From Phalacrocorax aristotelis (lineage: Eukaryota > Chordata > Aves > Suliformes > Phalacrocoracidae): a stretch of 64,000 nt of DNA. This document shows positions 49,201 through 57,799 of the stretch, one piece after another (the stretch's first letter is position 1; each line of letters opens with the position of its first letter). Where the stretch lies: positions 806,001 to 870,000 of the forward strand of contig NC_134280.1 of NCBI RefSeq assembly GCF_949628215.1, written 5' to 3'. The translations under genes were made by a program, and so were the position numbers. Under the pieces are notes generated by a model. It was given only the letters and a program-made list of their open reading frames with translations, searched no databases and was not told the DNA's origin.

Positions 49201-50971
49201 AAGAAGCGCCCCGAGGGCATCCCCCGGACCGCCTTGACTGCAGCCTGGCATGTGCTGTTCAGCCACGTCAGCTGCGTGGCTTTGCCTCCTGTGGAGGCTT
49301 TTGGAGCCCCCTTCAAGCAGGGGGGGCTGTTGGGGTGCCTCTGCCTCGAGGGAAGGGCAGCGGCAGCTTGCAGGTGTGAGAGCACCTCCAGGGCAGGGAG
49401 GGCTTCTGCTGTCGGGGTGCAGGAGCGGTCCAGGAACCAAAAGCACAAATATCAAAACCAAACAGTGCTCAGTGCTGCACCTGACAAACCAAACCAGGTA
49501 AACTGAGCCCCATTGCCTGCCTCCTGTGCCCCAGCCGCTTTGGACAGCGGAGCTTAGTGGGTTAAGATGATCGGCAAATTTTACCCAGTTTACATTTAAT
49601 AACAAGCTGCTTTTACCCCAAAAGGCAAAAGCCATCTCATGGCTAGCATGCCCGACGGGGAGGCCTCGGTGTGCCCAGCAGCCCTCCCCAGGAGCCACCG
49701 AACACGTTCCCGGGGTCGCGGCACAGGTATTTGTGCAGGGGAAGCAGATCTTACCCGGCAGGCCTGGTGTCCGCTATGGCTCGGTCTATGGGGATCAGGT
49801 CGCTGAGGTAGACATTAAAGTTTCCTTCTTTCCATCTAATTTTTGCTTCTTCTTTTTTATCATCAGGGACTGCAACAGGGTGCCCAAACTGTCCGGGAGC
49901 TTGGGGGTCTCTCGGGGCAAGCGTCGCATCCATTGCCAAGACCCTGTGCGTTCCCGGGCTGCTCCCGCCTGCTGCCGCCCGCCCGTCCTCGCCAGCGATG
50001 GGTGCACTGGGAGCCGCTCCTTGTGTCGCACCCAGCGTCCGGCTCCGGCCACCCGGCACCGCGGCCCCGGTGATGGCACCCTCGCCTTCTTCGTTAGCGA
50101 GCTGCCGCTCTCTGTGCTTCTCTTGGCTCTTGGTGAGCTTCCCCGCGGAGTCGGATCCGGGGCGCGGGACTGCCGGGCTGCCGGGTTCTACACCCTCTTT
50201 GCTGATTAGGATGAAGTGGGTTTCCGAGGATGTCTCCTTCTTTCCCGCCCTGGCCTCCCCCGGGGAGGCTGCCCGGGGCAGCAGGCCGCCTTGCCCCGGC
50301 GTGCCGGCGGGTCGCTGCCGACCCCCGTCGGGGGGCTCCGCGGGTCCCTCTGCCGCCGCCGCCCCAAGCCCAGCTCGCTGCCCGGGCGCCGACGGGGGGG
50401 CCCTGCTGGGAGCCCGGGGGGCGCCCGCCCGGGACGGCGCTGCCTCCCGCCGCCCCGCTCCGTTCCCGGGGGGGTGTGTTACAAACCTCGCCGGGGCTTT
50501 GCTCGCTGCCGGCGCCGCGACAGTCCCCGCGCCGCCCCGCAAGGTGAGAGCCGGCCCCGGCGGGGCCAGCCGAGCCCCCGGGGGGGCGGCGGGGCGCCCC
50601 CCGGCCTGCCCTCCCCGCGGCCCCCGGCCCCCGGCGGCGCCCGGCGGGGGGCTCGGCGGCGGCGGCGGCGGCGGCGGGGGGGGCTCCCGGCGGACTGCCC
50701 GGGCGGCCGGGGTCCCGCCGCCCCTGCGGCGGCCGCGGCGGAGCGCGGCAGGGTCGGGCCGGGGGCTGCCCGCCGGGCCCTCGGGGCCGCGCCACGGCCG
50801 CGCCCGCTCCCCCTGCCCGCGCCCCGCCGCCTCCTTCAGCAGCCGCCCGCCGGCCTCGCCGAGGGAGAGGCGGAGCGCGGCCATGTCGAGGAGCAGCCAG
50901 ACGACGGAGGCGGCGAAGACGAACGCCAGCGCTCGCCCGCTGCCGCGGAAGAGCCGCCGCAGCCCGCTCAT
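34121..50971 (-). CDS. GALNT5: Polypeptide N-acetylgalactosaminyltransferase 5 (GALNT5), 10 coding exons joined, 861 aa
   Basis: A Golgi type II membrane enzyme that transfers GalNAc from UDP-GalNAc to Ser/Thr, the first step of mucin-type O-glycosylation. Ten minus-strand exons join in phase to 861 aa; human has 940. Residues 1-12 form a basic cytosolic tail and about 13-33 the membrane anchor. The stem (40-340) is long and Pro/Gly/Ala/Arg-rich, with conserved islands at about 247-260 and 340-405. The GT-A catalytic domain follows, with the metal-binding DSH at 509-511, the Gal/GalNAc-T motif WGGEN at 616-620 and the metal-ligand His at 644. A ricin-type lectin domain (about 735-861) has three Cys pairs (743/756, 779/794, 829/844) and QKW at 851-853. 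All key catalytic residues are present. The shorter length comes from the stem. The N-terminal [22 protein letters not shown] matches human GALNT5 and not other family members. Confidence 0.97.
34262..36060 (-). other. GALNT5: GALNT5 intron 9
   Basis: A 1.8-kb GT-AG intron with nothing else recognised. Confidence 0.85.
36061..36222 (-). CDS. GALNT5: GALNT5 coding exon 9 (lectin domain)
   Basis: A 162-bp phase-0 exon with acceptor ccccacag and donor gtaagt. It encodes 54 residues, including [19 protein letters not shown] and LDLHPCEG; human has [19 protein letters not shown] and VRLHPCDN. Confidence 0.96.
36997..37077 (-). CDS. GALNT5: GALNT5 coding exon 8 (lectin domain)
   Basis: An 81-bp phase-0 exon with acceptor ttttatag and donor gtaagg. 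It encodes [16 protein letters not shown] and [11 protein letters not shown], matching human [27 protein letters not shown]. It is too short and too divergent to find by open frame length alone. Confidence 0.94.
37078..40366 (-). other. GALNT5: GALNT5 intron 7
   Basis: A 3.3-kb intron with donor GTGCGT, weaker than GTAAGT. No mobile element or gene was recognised in it. Confidence 0.85.
40367..40690 (-). CDS. GALNT5: GALNT5 coding exon 7 (end of catalytic domain)
   Basis: A 324-bp phase-0 exon encoding residues 627-734. It contains [20 protein letters not shown] with the metal-ligand His, then [12 protein letters not shown] and [16 protein letters not shown], all typical of the family. Confidence 0.97.
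40691..40891 (-). other. GALNT5: GALNT5 intron 6, 201 bp, open in frame
   Basis: The shortest intron of the gene. It is a multiple of three with no in-frame stop, so the catalytic frame reads straight through it. If retained it would insert 67 residues between the WGGEN and WMCGGE segments. Confidence 0.9.
40892..41009 (-). CDS. GALNT5: GALNT5 coding exon 6 (Gal/GalNAc-T motif)
   Basis: A 118-bp exon with acceptor tcccag and donor gtatgt. It encodes [20 protein letters not shown] followed by [18 protein letters not shown], the acceptor- and sugar-binding segment shared by all GALNTs. Confidence 0.97.
41500..41619 (-). CDS. GALNT5: GALNT5 coding exon 5
   Basis: A 120-bp exon, phase 2 to phase 2, with acceptor gtttag and donor gtaaaa. 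It encodes [20 protein letters not shown], then [18 protein letters not shown], matching human. Confidence 0.96.
42000..42135 (-). CDS. GALNT5: GALNT5 coding exon 4 (DSH metal-binding motif)
   Basis: A 136-bp exon with acceptor ccgcag and donor gtaagg. It encodes [20 protein letters not shown] then [22 protein letters not shown] is the Mn2+-binding DxH of the GT-A fold. Confidence 0.97.
42602..42721 (-). CDS. GALNT5: GALNT5 coding exon 3
   Basis: A 120-bp exon, phase 1 to phase 1, with acceptor ctctgcag and donor gtaaga. It encodes [20 protein letters not shown], then [20 protein letters not shown], part of the nucleotide-sugar-binding half. Confidence 0.97.
42722..44836 (-). other. GALNT5: GALNT5 intron 2
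   Basis: A 2.1-kb GT-AG intron, with no repeat or gene recognised. Confidence 0.85.
44837..45003 (-). CDS. GALNT5: GALNT5 coding exon 2
   Basis: A 167-bp exon with acceptor gttgcag and donor gtaggc, ending in phase 1. It encodes [20 protein letters not shown], then [20 protein letters not shown] and VDDFSTK, the start of the catalytic domain. Confidence 0.97.
47184..47384 (+). mobile_element. Short solo-LTR-like endogenous retrovirus remnant with target-site duplication
   Basis: A 201-bp segment that starts TGTGCGGGTTTTGGC, ends GGGTTAAACCATGACA, and is flanked on both sides by the 5-bp direct repeat GCTAA (47179-47183 and 47385-47389). TG...CA ends plus a 5-bp duplication mark a retroviral LTR insertion. 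Its sequence resembles a neoavian ERV LTR family I recall (TguLTR5-like) but lacks the middle part, so it looks internally deleted. No gag, pol or env sequence is present. Sense strand and family name are from memory. Confidence 0.8.
47390..47452. repeat. TA-rich microsatellite next to the LTR
   Basis: Imperfect TATA/TATATG repeats with a T run, immediately after the LTR duplication. Confidence 0.75.
49755..50971 (-). CDS. GALNT5: GALNT5 coding exon 1 (tail, membrane anchor, stem)
   Basis: A 1217-bp exon with donor gtaaga, ending in phase 2. It encodes residues 1-405. The start (ATG at 50971-50969) is chosen because [20 protein letters not shown] aligns with human [20 protein letters not shown]; the frame stays open upstream only because of high GC. 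Residues 97-106 are ten prolines from a GGC-type repeat. Conserved islands are [10 protein letters not shown] near 251-260 and the last 65 residues, including [20 protein letters not shown]. Confidence 0.95.
50654..50683 (-). repeat. GALNT5: (GGC)n/G-run trinucleotide tract coding for polyproline
   Basis: Seven GGC triplets followed by GGG triplets on the + strand encode Pro97-Pro106 in the GALNT5 stem on the - strand. Length polymorphism or sequencing slippage is likely here. Confidence 0.9.
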
Positions 50972-51106
50972 CCCCGGAGGCCGACCGGGAGCAGCCGGGC
51001 CGCCGCACGGCCGGGCCCGCAGGCAGCGGGGAGGCGGGCCGGGGCCGGGCCGCTCCCGCCCCACCCAGCGTCGCGCTGTAACCCAACGCCGGAGGAATCC
51101 GGCCCG

Positions 51107-51147
51107 CCCGGCCCGGCCCGGCCCGGCCCGGCCCGGCCCGGCCCGGC
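51107..51147. repeat. (CGGCC)n pentanucleotide repeat upstream of GALNT5
   Basis: About eight tandem CGGCC units 136-176 bp upstream of the GALNT5 start codon, in the promoter or 5' UTR. The G-rich strand could form stable secondary structure. Confidence 0.92.
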
Positions 51148-51589
51148 GGGCCCCCGCCGCTCGCACCCGGCGGGGCCGTGACCCTCCCCGTCGCCGCCCC
51201 CGCCCGCGGCCCCTCGCCCGGCCAGCCCGCGGGCGAGCGCTCCAAGGGGCTCTCCGGGGTGAACGGGGCTCGAAGGGTCTGGTTTCGGCGGGGCGGGGCG
51301 GCATGCGGGGGCACGGGGGGCTTTGGTCCCAGGGGCATCGCGCAGCATTAGAGCAGCGCGGGGTGCTTTGCGTGGCAGCGGTCGCAGAGCGCCGCACGTT
51401 CAGCCTCTGCTGGTTTCCACGTCCCAGCTTCGATGACGGGGCACAGGAGCCGGCACGCGTGGACAAGCAAGCGGGCGGCCAACGGTGCTGCTCCCGCCGG
51501 GCTGAGCCACGGCTGGGGTGAAGAAAGAGCCGGGAACCACCCCTCTGATCCTGCTCCTGCCACGCATCGCGGGCTGAGACGTGGCGGGC

Positions 51590-51756
51590 TGTGGCCATGC
51601 TGGCCATGCTGAATGTGGTGGCCGTGCTGGCCATGTGAGCCGTGCTGGCCATGTGGGCTGTGCTGGCCATGCAGGCTGTGCTGGCCATGCAGGCTGTGCT
51701 GGGTGTGCTGGCCATGCTGGCTGTGCTGGGTGTGCGGGCCGTGCTGGCCGTGAATG
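51590..51756. repeat. 9-bp-based minisatellite (CTGGCCATG / CTGGCTGTG)n
   Basis: About 17-18 degenerate copies of a 9-bp unit 0.6-0.8 kb upstream of the GALNT5 start. Some are grouped as 18-bp doublets (CTGGCCATGCAGGCTGTG). Open frames through it encode MLAVLA- or AGHAGC-like repeats and are not genes. Confidence 0.88.
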
Positions 51757-54700
51757 CAGGCGAGGGCTGGGGCTGCCGGCAGGGACCAGGCAATGGCTGC
51801 TCCAGCCTGGGGAGGGCTCAGGTGGGTTCTGCAGGGAGCCCTGGAAACAGCCCCAGGGCAGCCCCACTGTGCCGGCTCAGGTCTGTATGACTATGGTTGT
51901 GGGTTAACGCCTGGGTGCAGTGCCCCGCAGCACCCTGCGGTGTCCCCTGGTGTTGGGGTGGTACGTTGTGGAGGGTAAAACCTGGTGAATCATCCATAGA
52001 AACTGTTCCTGCAGATATGGTCGCATGGGGCGGCCTGTGCAGGGTTAGGATATTTAGGAGATGCTGTGTGCTGGGTGAAGGTGTGCCAGCCACGGTGAGC
52101 TCCGCATGCTGGGGCAGTCGCACAGGACCCCCATGGCTGGATTGCACCAACTGAGCAAAACCATGGCTTGGAGAGTCTCTGCCACCCCACCGCTGTGAGG
52201 AGCCTTGCAGCAGAGACCCCGTCACCTCCGCGCACTGGCCCTGTCTGGGACACTCTATTCCCTGTGCCAAGGTCCCCATCAAGCAGCTTCCCTCCGTTAA
52301 TGAACGGTGCGCAGCCCACGAGCGGGGACAGCGTCGCACAGGCGGCGTGGCATCTCTTGCACCGGCAGGCACGGCCAGGTTAAAGAGCTGTAAGATCAGT
52401 CGTGATGTGTGGGCATCAGCTGCAGAAACTTGGGATAGGGGCCCTGAAGTGAAAGAGGGAAAAAGCCTGAGCCAGTCACTATTTTGCAGCTCTCTCTCAA
52501 ACTCTGGTATTAATAAATTTAAAAGCAATGCACAGTATCCCAAATCACAAAGCAGGAGATTTTTTAAAATAAAGGGCTCCAACCCACTGCAGTGCTTGTG
52601 AGTATTGAAAGGAAAAGAAGTGAGGGGAAAAGATTACATTCATATTCATACTTAAAAAAAAAAGTAATTTCAAAGTCCAGCCTATGGTTATACTGTGAGA
52701 TTGAAAACATGTATTTAAAAAAAAAAAAGGCAATCCTGTTGTTTTTTCCAAGGCTTTTCTTTGTAAAGCAAACTCCTCTCAGACGTGGCAGGCAGCTCTG
52801 AGTCCAGCAGGATTTCCGTGTGTGGATGGTACATGCTTAAGGACTTTTAGTAAGAGGGAGTGAAGGATGAAATTGCAAAAGGATGGTTAAAAGGGGAAAA
52901 AAATGAGTAGCTGTTTGAGAATAAGGAAGCTTGGAGTCAAGATCAAACTTAAATGAAATTATACATTTGGTTTAGAAATACAAGTTTAAGATAAACCACA
53001 GGCTGAGTTCATGCACCGCGCTGGCACTGTTTTTTCGTTTTTATTTGGGTTTCTCCCCTTGCCGTTCCTTACTGTCTCGCCCAGCAGCGGGAGCGCCCAG
53101 GATGCCGCCTCAGCATGATGTCCCGGCGTGGCCGGCCTCCCCGCAGCTGGGGCTTGGGCACCACGTCCGAGGGCTGCGCTCCAGGCGCTCGGGCTGTGCC
53201 ACCCCCCGGGAGCCAGCCCTGGGGTGCAGCTGTGCGGGGGGACCTGGCGGTGTGTGCCGGCGAGCCCCGAGCCCCCCCGGACCTCGGTCCCCAGGAGCTG
53301 CGGGGGAGCACGTGCCTCTGCAGAGCCTTTTTCCTAATAGCGGGGCACATCAGCGGCAAGGTCCGGCCCTGCGCAGGGTGGGGAGAGAGACCCAAGACGT
53401 GCCTCCAAGCTTCGGCTCCATGCCTATGAGCTGTGAGAACGTTGCTGCTGGTTTGGTACGGTCAGGCATTCCCTCTCCTAACCGTGCTTTGGCTCTCCTC
53501 CTTGGCAAGTATAAATGTTCCAGATAGTTGAACAGATTCCTTGACACAAGACAGCTGCTTTTGTGGGGAGGAATTAATTTAGTCAAGGCTACTCCATCAT
53601 TAAAATAATCTGAAGTGTCAGATGGAAAAGCACAGAAGCAAGCTAACTTGAAGACGAAAACTCAACGTTTTTTCCAGCCAGAAGCGTCCTGGGAGATGAG
53701 GTAACATTATAATAAGTCTCTCTGGGTCTCTGTATAATATTTTATTAATGGAAAAAAAATATTGTCCAAAGAAAAGTTGGGAAGGAATGATCTCTTGCGA
53801 AAGCCTGGCTGGCTTGATAAATTGTATTTCTGCTCTGGAGCGCAAGAGACCATGCAGAGTCGAAGCCAACACAGTGGTCCACAAGGGGCAGGATTCGACA
53901 CATGGCTGATCCTACCATGCGGAATGCAAGGGCCCTTTTGGCTGAAAACAGCAGAAAATAGCGCAAATGGGTAGCGCAAAAAGCCATCCAGCTCTTCCCC
54001 TTGCCACAAGGCAGGATCTGCTATATCTTAATTACTTGATTACTTAGTTACTTCTCCATCATAGAGCACCACAGTGTACTCTTCATGGGCAGCCGACACG
54101 GATATGGGCACAGGCACTGCATTAAGCAAATCATGTTGAAAAAGACATTTGTTTGAAGAAACCTGCTCTGTGCACGGAAGGGGGCAGCGGCAAAGCAGAT
54201 GTATTGAAGCACAAATGCAAACAGAAGGAGGAAAGACCTGACAATTGAGGAGCTTTCTCAGAAATCGGTTTATGAACAATATACGATGTACGGGCGACTG
54301 TAGCAAGTTTCTATGCAACTATATATGTGGATAAAATTTAATAGCAGAGGTGACGCTAGAGGAGGTATACATTTGACTGGTAGTAACCTGCCAAAAGACC
54401 AGGCTACCTTTCTTTGCCGACATTGCAGCCATACGCGTGGCCCCATTTTGCTGGGGGAACGGCCATACACACAGGTTATTGTGACCCCAGAGGGGCGGCG
54501 TCCCCGTGGTGCCAGGTCTGGCAGCTTTCGGCAGCGCGACGCCTGCTTTGCCGACAGGTTGCGGTGGCTCGGGCTGCTCCGTCTCCGTGCTTGAGGGCTG
54601 CCCACAGTAACCGAAGCTATTTTAAATGAAACACATCCCAGTTTAGATCTTCCTTATGTGACTTTTCACTAACATTATGTGTCCCTCCTGAGCAAGAAAA

Positions 54701-56839
54701 GCCAAGCTTGGTGTAGTGGTCAGGTGAAATCTGGCAAATTAATGAAAGCAAAAGATACAAACGGGCAAACCCTGATGGAAAAACAGGTGGGGAGGGGAGA
54801 AGAGACTTGTACCGGGAACCTCTGCATGGGCTCTTGCAGGTTAGCAGCCCAGGATGCCTCCATGCACTGCAGGCATCACGGTGTCTGGCGCACCGGGGTG
54901 GTTAACGTGTCCTCAGGCCCGTTGCCCTCCAGCTGGGACGGTTTGTGGCCGTGGCAGGAGTTAGGAGAGGACTTCTGCCTCCAGAACACTGGTCTCAGCT
55001 GCAGCTTTCCTGGCGAGGTGCCTGACTCCTCCTGCTCAGGGCTGTGCCCCGTTGGCACTTCCAGAGCTGTGAGAGCTTCTCAGCAGGACCCCGAGACAGG
55101 TCCTTCCCTTCTCCCAGGACCCTGGGCATCTCTGAGCACTCTGGCTCTTTCCATCTAGTTCGCACCTTATCGTTCAGCTACACGTTCCCGTTATTAAGTC
55201 ACGTTTTCATTTCTGAAATACATTCAAAAATACCAAATGGTAATAAACTACTAGAATAGTAGTGAATTATTTGTGATTTGTTCATTAAGTTCGATAAGAT
55301 ATTAACTGTATTGAGTGATGGGATGAATGTCTGTCTGTCTCTCTGTGTCCATGTGTCCTCTCTGAGGTTCTGCTGGCTTTTGAATCTGCTGATCAACTTT
55401 AATTCAATTTGAAAGAAAGATACATGTCTTGAAGACATTAAGTACCCAAGTGGAGGAAAGAAAGACCCAGCTCAGCATCCCACTGAAAAAAAAGGTGAAT
55501 GCTCAGCTGCTGTTTTAGACATCAGAGAACCCACACCTGTGGCCTGTGATAGGGGGCTCGGCGGCAGGATGCACTTCACCAGACCCTTGCCCTGTCCGGC
55601 GGGGGTACCTGGCAGCAGGGAGCGTGCAAAGAACTGCACGTTGCTCTGATCACGGAGCTACTTCATTTTCTGCCCCTTCCATGCCGGCGCTGAGCGGCGC
55701 CGGGCAGGGGCCGGACGCTGTGACTCGCAGCGGGGGTCTGCGAGCAGCGAGGGTGGGTGCACGGTGCTGGCCATCCTCCCCCGGGAGACACCCTGGGCGC
55801 AGCCCGTGGCCGCGGCACCGTGGCTCGCTGGATCGCTTTCTGGAGTCTTAGTTAGTAATACAAATAATTCCAAATGAAACCTCAATTCTACCTGTCACGT
55901 ATTTATGACCGCTGGGAGTAATTATTTTCTGACCATTTGATGCTGGAGCTGGGGTCGTATTTCCATGCGGCACCGCGGAAGCTCTCGGGCATGGCAGCCT
56001 TTGGCCAGCACGAAGCCATCCCAAGCCTCTCGGGTGGCGTGGTGCGCGTTTGCCTGCCTGGGCAGCACCGCAGGTGCCAGAAACCTGAACCTCCGGAGCT
56101 TTCCAAGGGAGCCTTGGCAAACGCTGGCCCTGCAGTGAGGGGCAGAGTCGATTATTGGTATGACAGCAAATGTTTGTGCCGCAGAAACAAACACCTGCCA
56201 TCCCCGTAGCTGCGAGCCTGCTCCTCAGTGCGATCCACAATTTTCCACTGAATCCCTTTCCAGATCCAAGTTGTTAATGTAATGAAGCAGCAGGTACGTG
56301 CACTGTATAAACACAGAGGTGTCCTACAGTATGTTGGCAAGTCACAGATGAGCCTCAAAACTTGAAAGAAGACTCAGTTCTCATGTAACTGTCGAGAGAG
56401 AGGAGTTTCACCTCCACCGTGCATTTCGTGAACAGTCCGGTCGTAAGTTACTGGCTGTACCCTCCGTGGTGGGCTGTCTTATTTCACTCACCATGGAAAT
56501 TCAGGCCGTAAAAGCTTAGGGAACACTGACCTGAGAGTGCCCTGGCAGTTCATCTGTACTGCCTGGGGTATTTGACAATTTTCTGGAAGTCCCCCCACAC
56601 AGCAATTTCGCAGTCGGACGAGAACGGAGACTTTGGCTTTGAAAGAAAAGTTTAGGGTCGTGTTCTGTAGGAAAACTGCAAATCTGTGCATGTAGAAAAC
56701 TGGGAAATACCAGGCAATTGTGTGTTGGAGGCTTAAAAACCAGAAGATTTAAAGTTTACATTTCTATTTTGAAAGGTTTCTGGATTTTTAAGCTGACCTC
56801 GTTATTCTGGGGCCGGGGCGATTTTCGGTGTACGATGGC

Positions 56840-57160
56840 GGCAAAGCTCTATTTTTAGATGCTGTTTGCGCCAAGCGTGATTGAGAGCAGCTTTCCCCCA
56901 AATGGAGCTGGTTACGTAATAAAAGGTTAGAACAGCCATTTATGTTTATTTTTGGTTATAAACAGTGACCTAGATTCACTGTGGCTCTCGCGACATACGC
57001 CACTGTTAGGCGGCTGCCGTTGCGGGCACTGGGGCACGCGAGGGGCGTGCGGGGGCCGGCGAGGGCAGCCGGGCTACGCGGGCGTGAGGGGGAGCGCGGG
57101 GCGGCGTTCGCTGGGGCTGGGAATGGAAACAGCAGCGGGGCTCCGCAATTTGCATAGAGG
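56840..57160. promoter_or_regulatory. Possible enhancer: MEF2, TTACGTAA and octamer motifs
   Basis: CTATTTTTAG at 56849-56858 is a perfect MEF2 site. TTACGTAA at 56912-56919 is a perfect NFIL3/PAR-bZIP palindrome. ATTTGCAT at 57148-57155 is a POU octamer. Their clustering is suggestive only. Confidence 0.25.
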
Positions 57161-57235
57161 TCATGTTTTGCTAATATGTGTCTTGTAGAAGCAGACAGCA
57201 TGTAAAAGAGGATGGTTAAATCCTGACCCGGCAAT

Positions 57236-57600
57236 GTTTTTAAATTTCAAATTACGCATAAAGTATGCATTAAATTAATTAGGGAATTCATTAAGAAGAG
57301 AAGAGTAAAGGAACTAGTTAGCAGTGTGCAACATTTAGTAATGTAAGCCGTTTTCTATAATTGTTATATATAATTTGTCTCATAACGTTATCCCTTGATA
57401 AATTATTGCAGCATAATATGATATATGTAGCTTATTAACAGTTTCATTAATTACTATTAGAGCAAAGACACTCTGAAATCTGGTACACATAAGAACAAAT
57501 GTTGAAGCAGATGGTTGAAATTAGTGAAACGCAATCGGTTGCTGAACCCTTTTACCTAATTACATTATTACATCAAAATAGTTAAACTAAATTTGTCAAG
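57236..57600. promoter_or_regulatory. AT-rich block with homeodomain-type motifs, possible conserved non-coding element
   Basis: A low-GC block set sharply between GC-rich sequences, containing several TAATTA/ATTAAT cores (for example TTAAATTAATTAGGG near 57270 and TTCATTAATTAC near 57443). It contains no simple repeat and no open frame of note, which fits an ancient enhancer; conservation could not be tested here. Confidence 0.3.
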
Positions 57601-57775
57601 TTGTCGGCAAAGCTCTGGGATGTTTGGAGCCGCCGCCGTGGTGTGGCCATCACCCCCGGGCCCCAGCTCCTGTGGGGACCCTCCGGACATCCTCCAATGC
57701 CCCTGCGCCCTCCCCGGACCTCCTGGCAGACCTCGGGCCTCACCACCCTCGCCCCTCACCCTCATCCCAGGTCGG

Positions 57776-57799
57776 CCTCCTCCTCCTCCTCCTCCTCGT
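57776..57799. repeat. (TCC)n microsatellite
   Basis: About seven tandem TCC triplets in intergenic sequence. Confidence 0.85.

Larger units (their letters stand above)
45004..49754 (-). other. GALNT5: GALNT5 intron 1
   Basis: The largest intron, 4.75 kb, GT-AG. It holds the LTR-like insertion at 47184-47384 and an adjacent TA-rich microsatellite. No other exon is recognised. Confidence 0.85.
50250..51350 (-). promoter_or_regulatory. GALNT5: CpG island over GALNT5 exon 1 and promoter
   Basis: About 1.1 kb of very GC- and CpG-dense sequence covering the first half of exon 1 and roughly 380 bp upstream. The transcription start should lie between about 50972 and 51350. No TATA box is evident. 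Confidence 0.65.

Noticed and set aside
49998-51521. 507- and 321-codon open frames on the + strand across GALNT5 exon 1
   Set aside because: They are antisense shadows of a very GC-rich coding exon, where stop codons are rare. They have no family resemblance and consist of low-complexity R/P/G/A.
50972-51793. In-frame extension of GALNT5 upstream of MSGLRRLF to an ATG at 51793
   Set aside because: The frame is open only because of GC richness and the 9-bp minisatellite. Human GALNT5 starts at the equivalent of 50971 with a short cytosolic tail.
51581-51978. MLAVLA/AGHAGC repeat open frames upstream of GALNT5
   Set aside because: Products of the 9-bp minisatellite, not genes.
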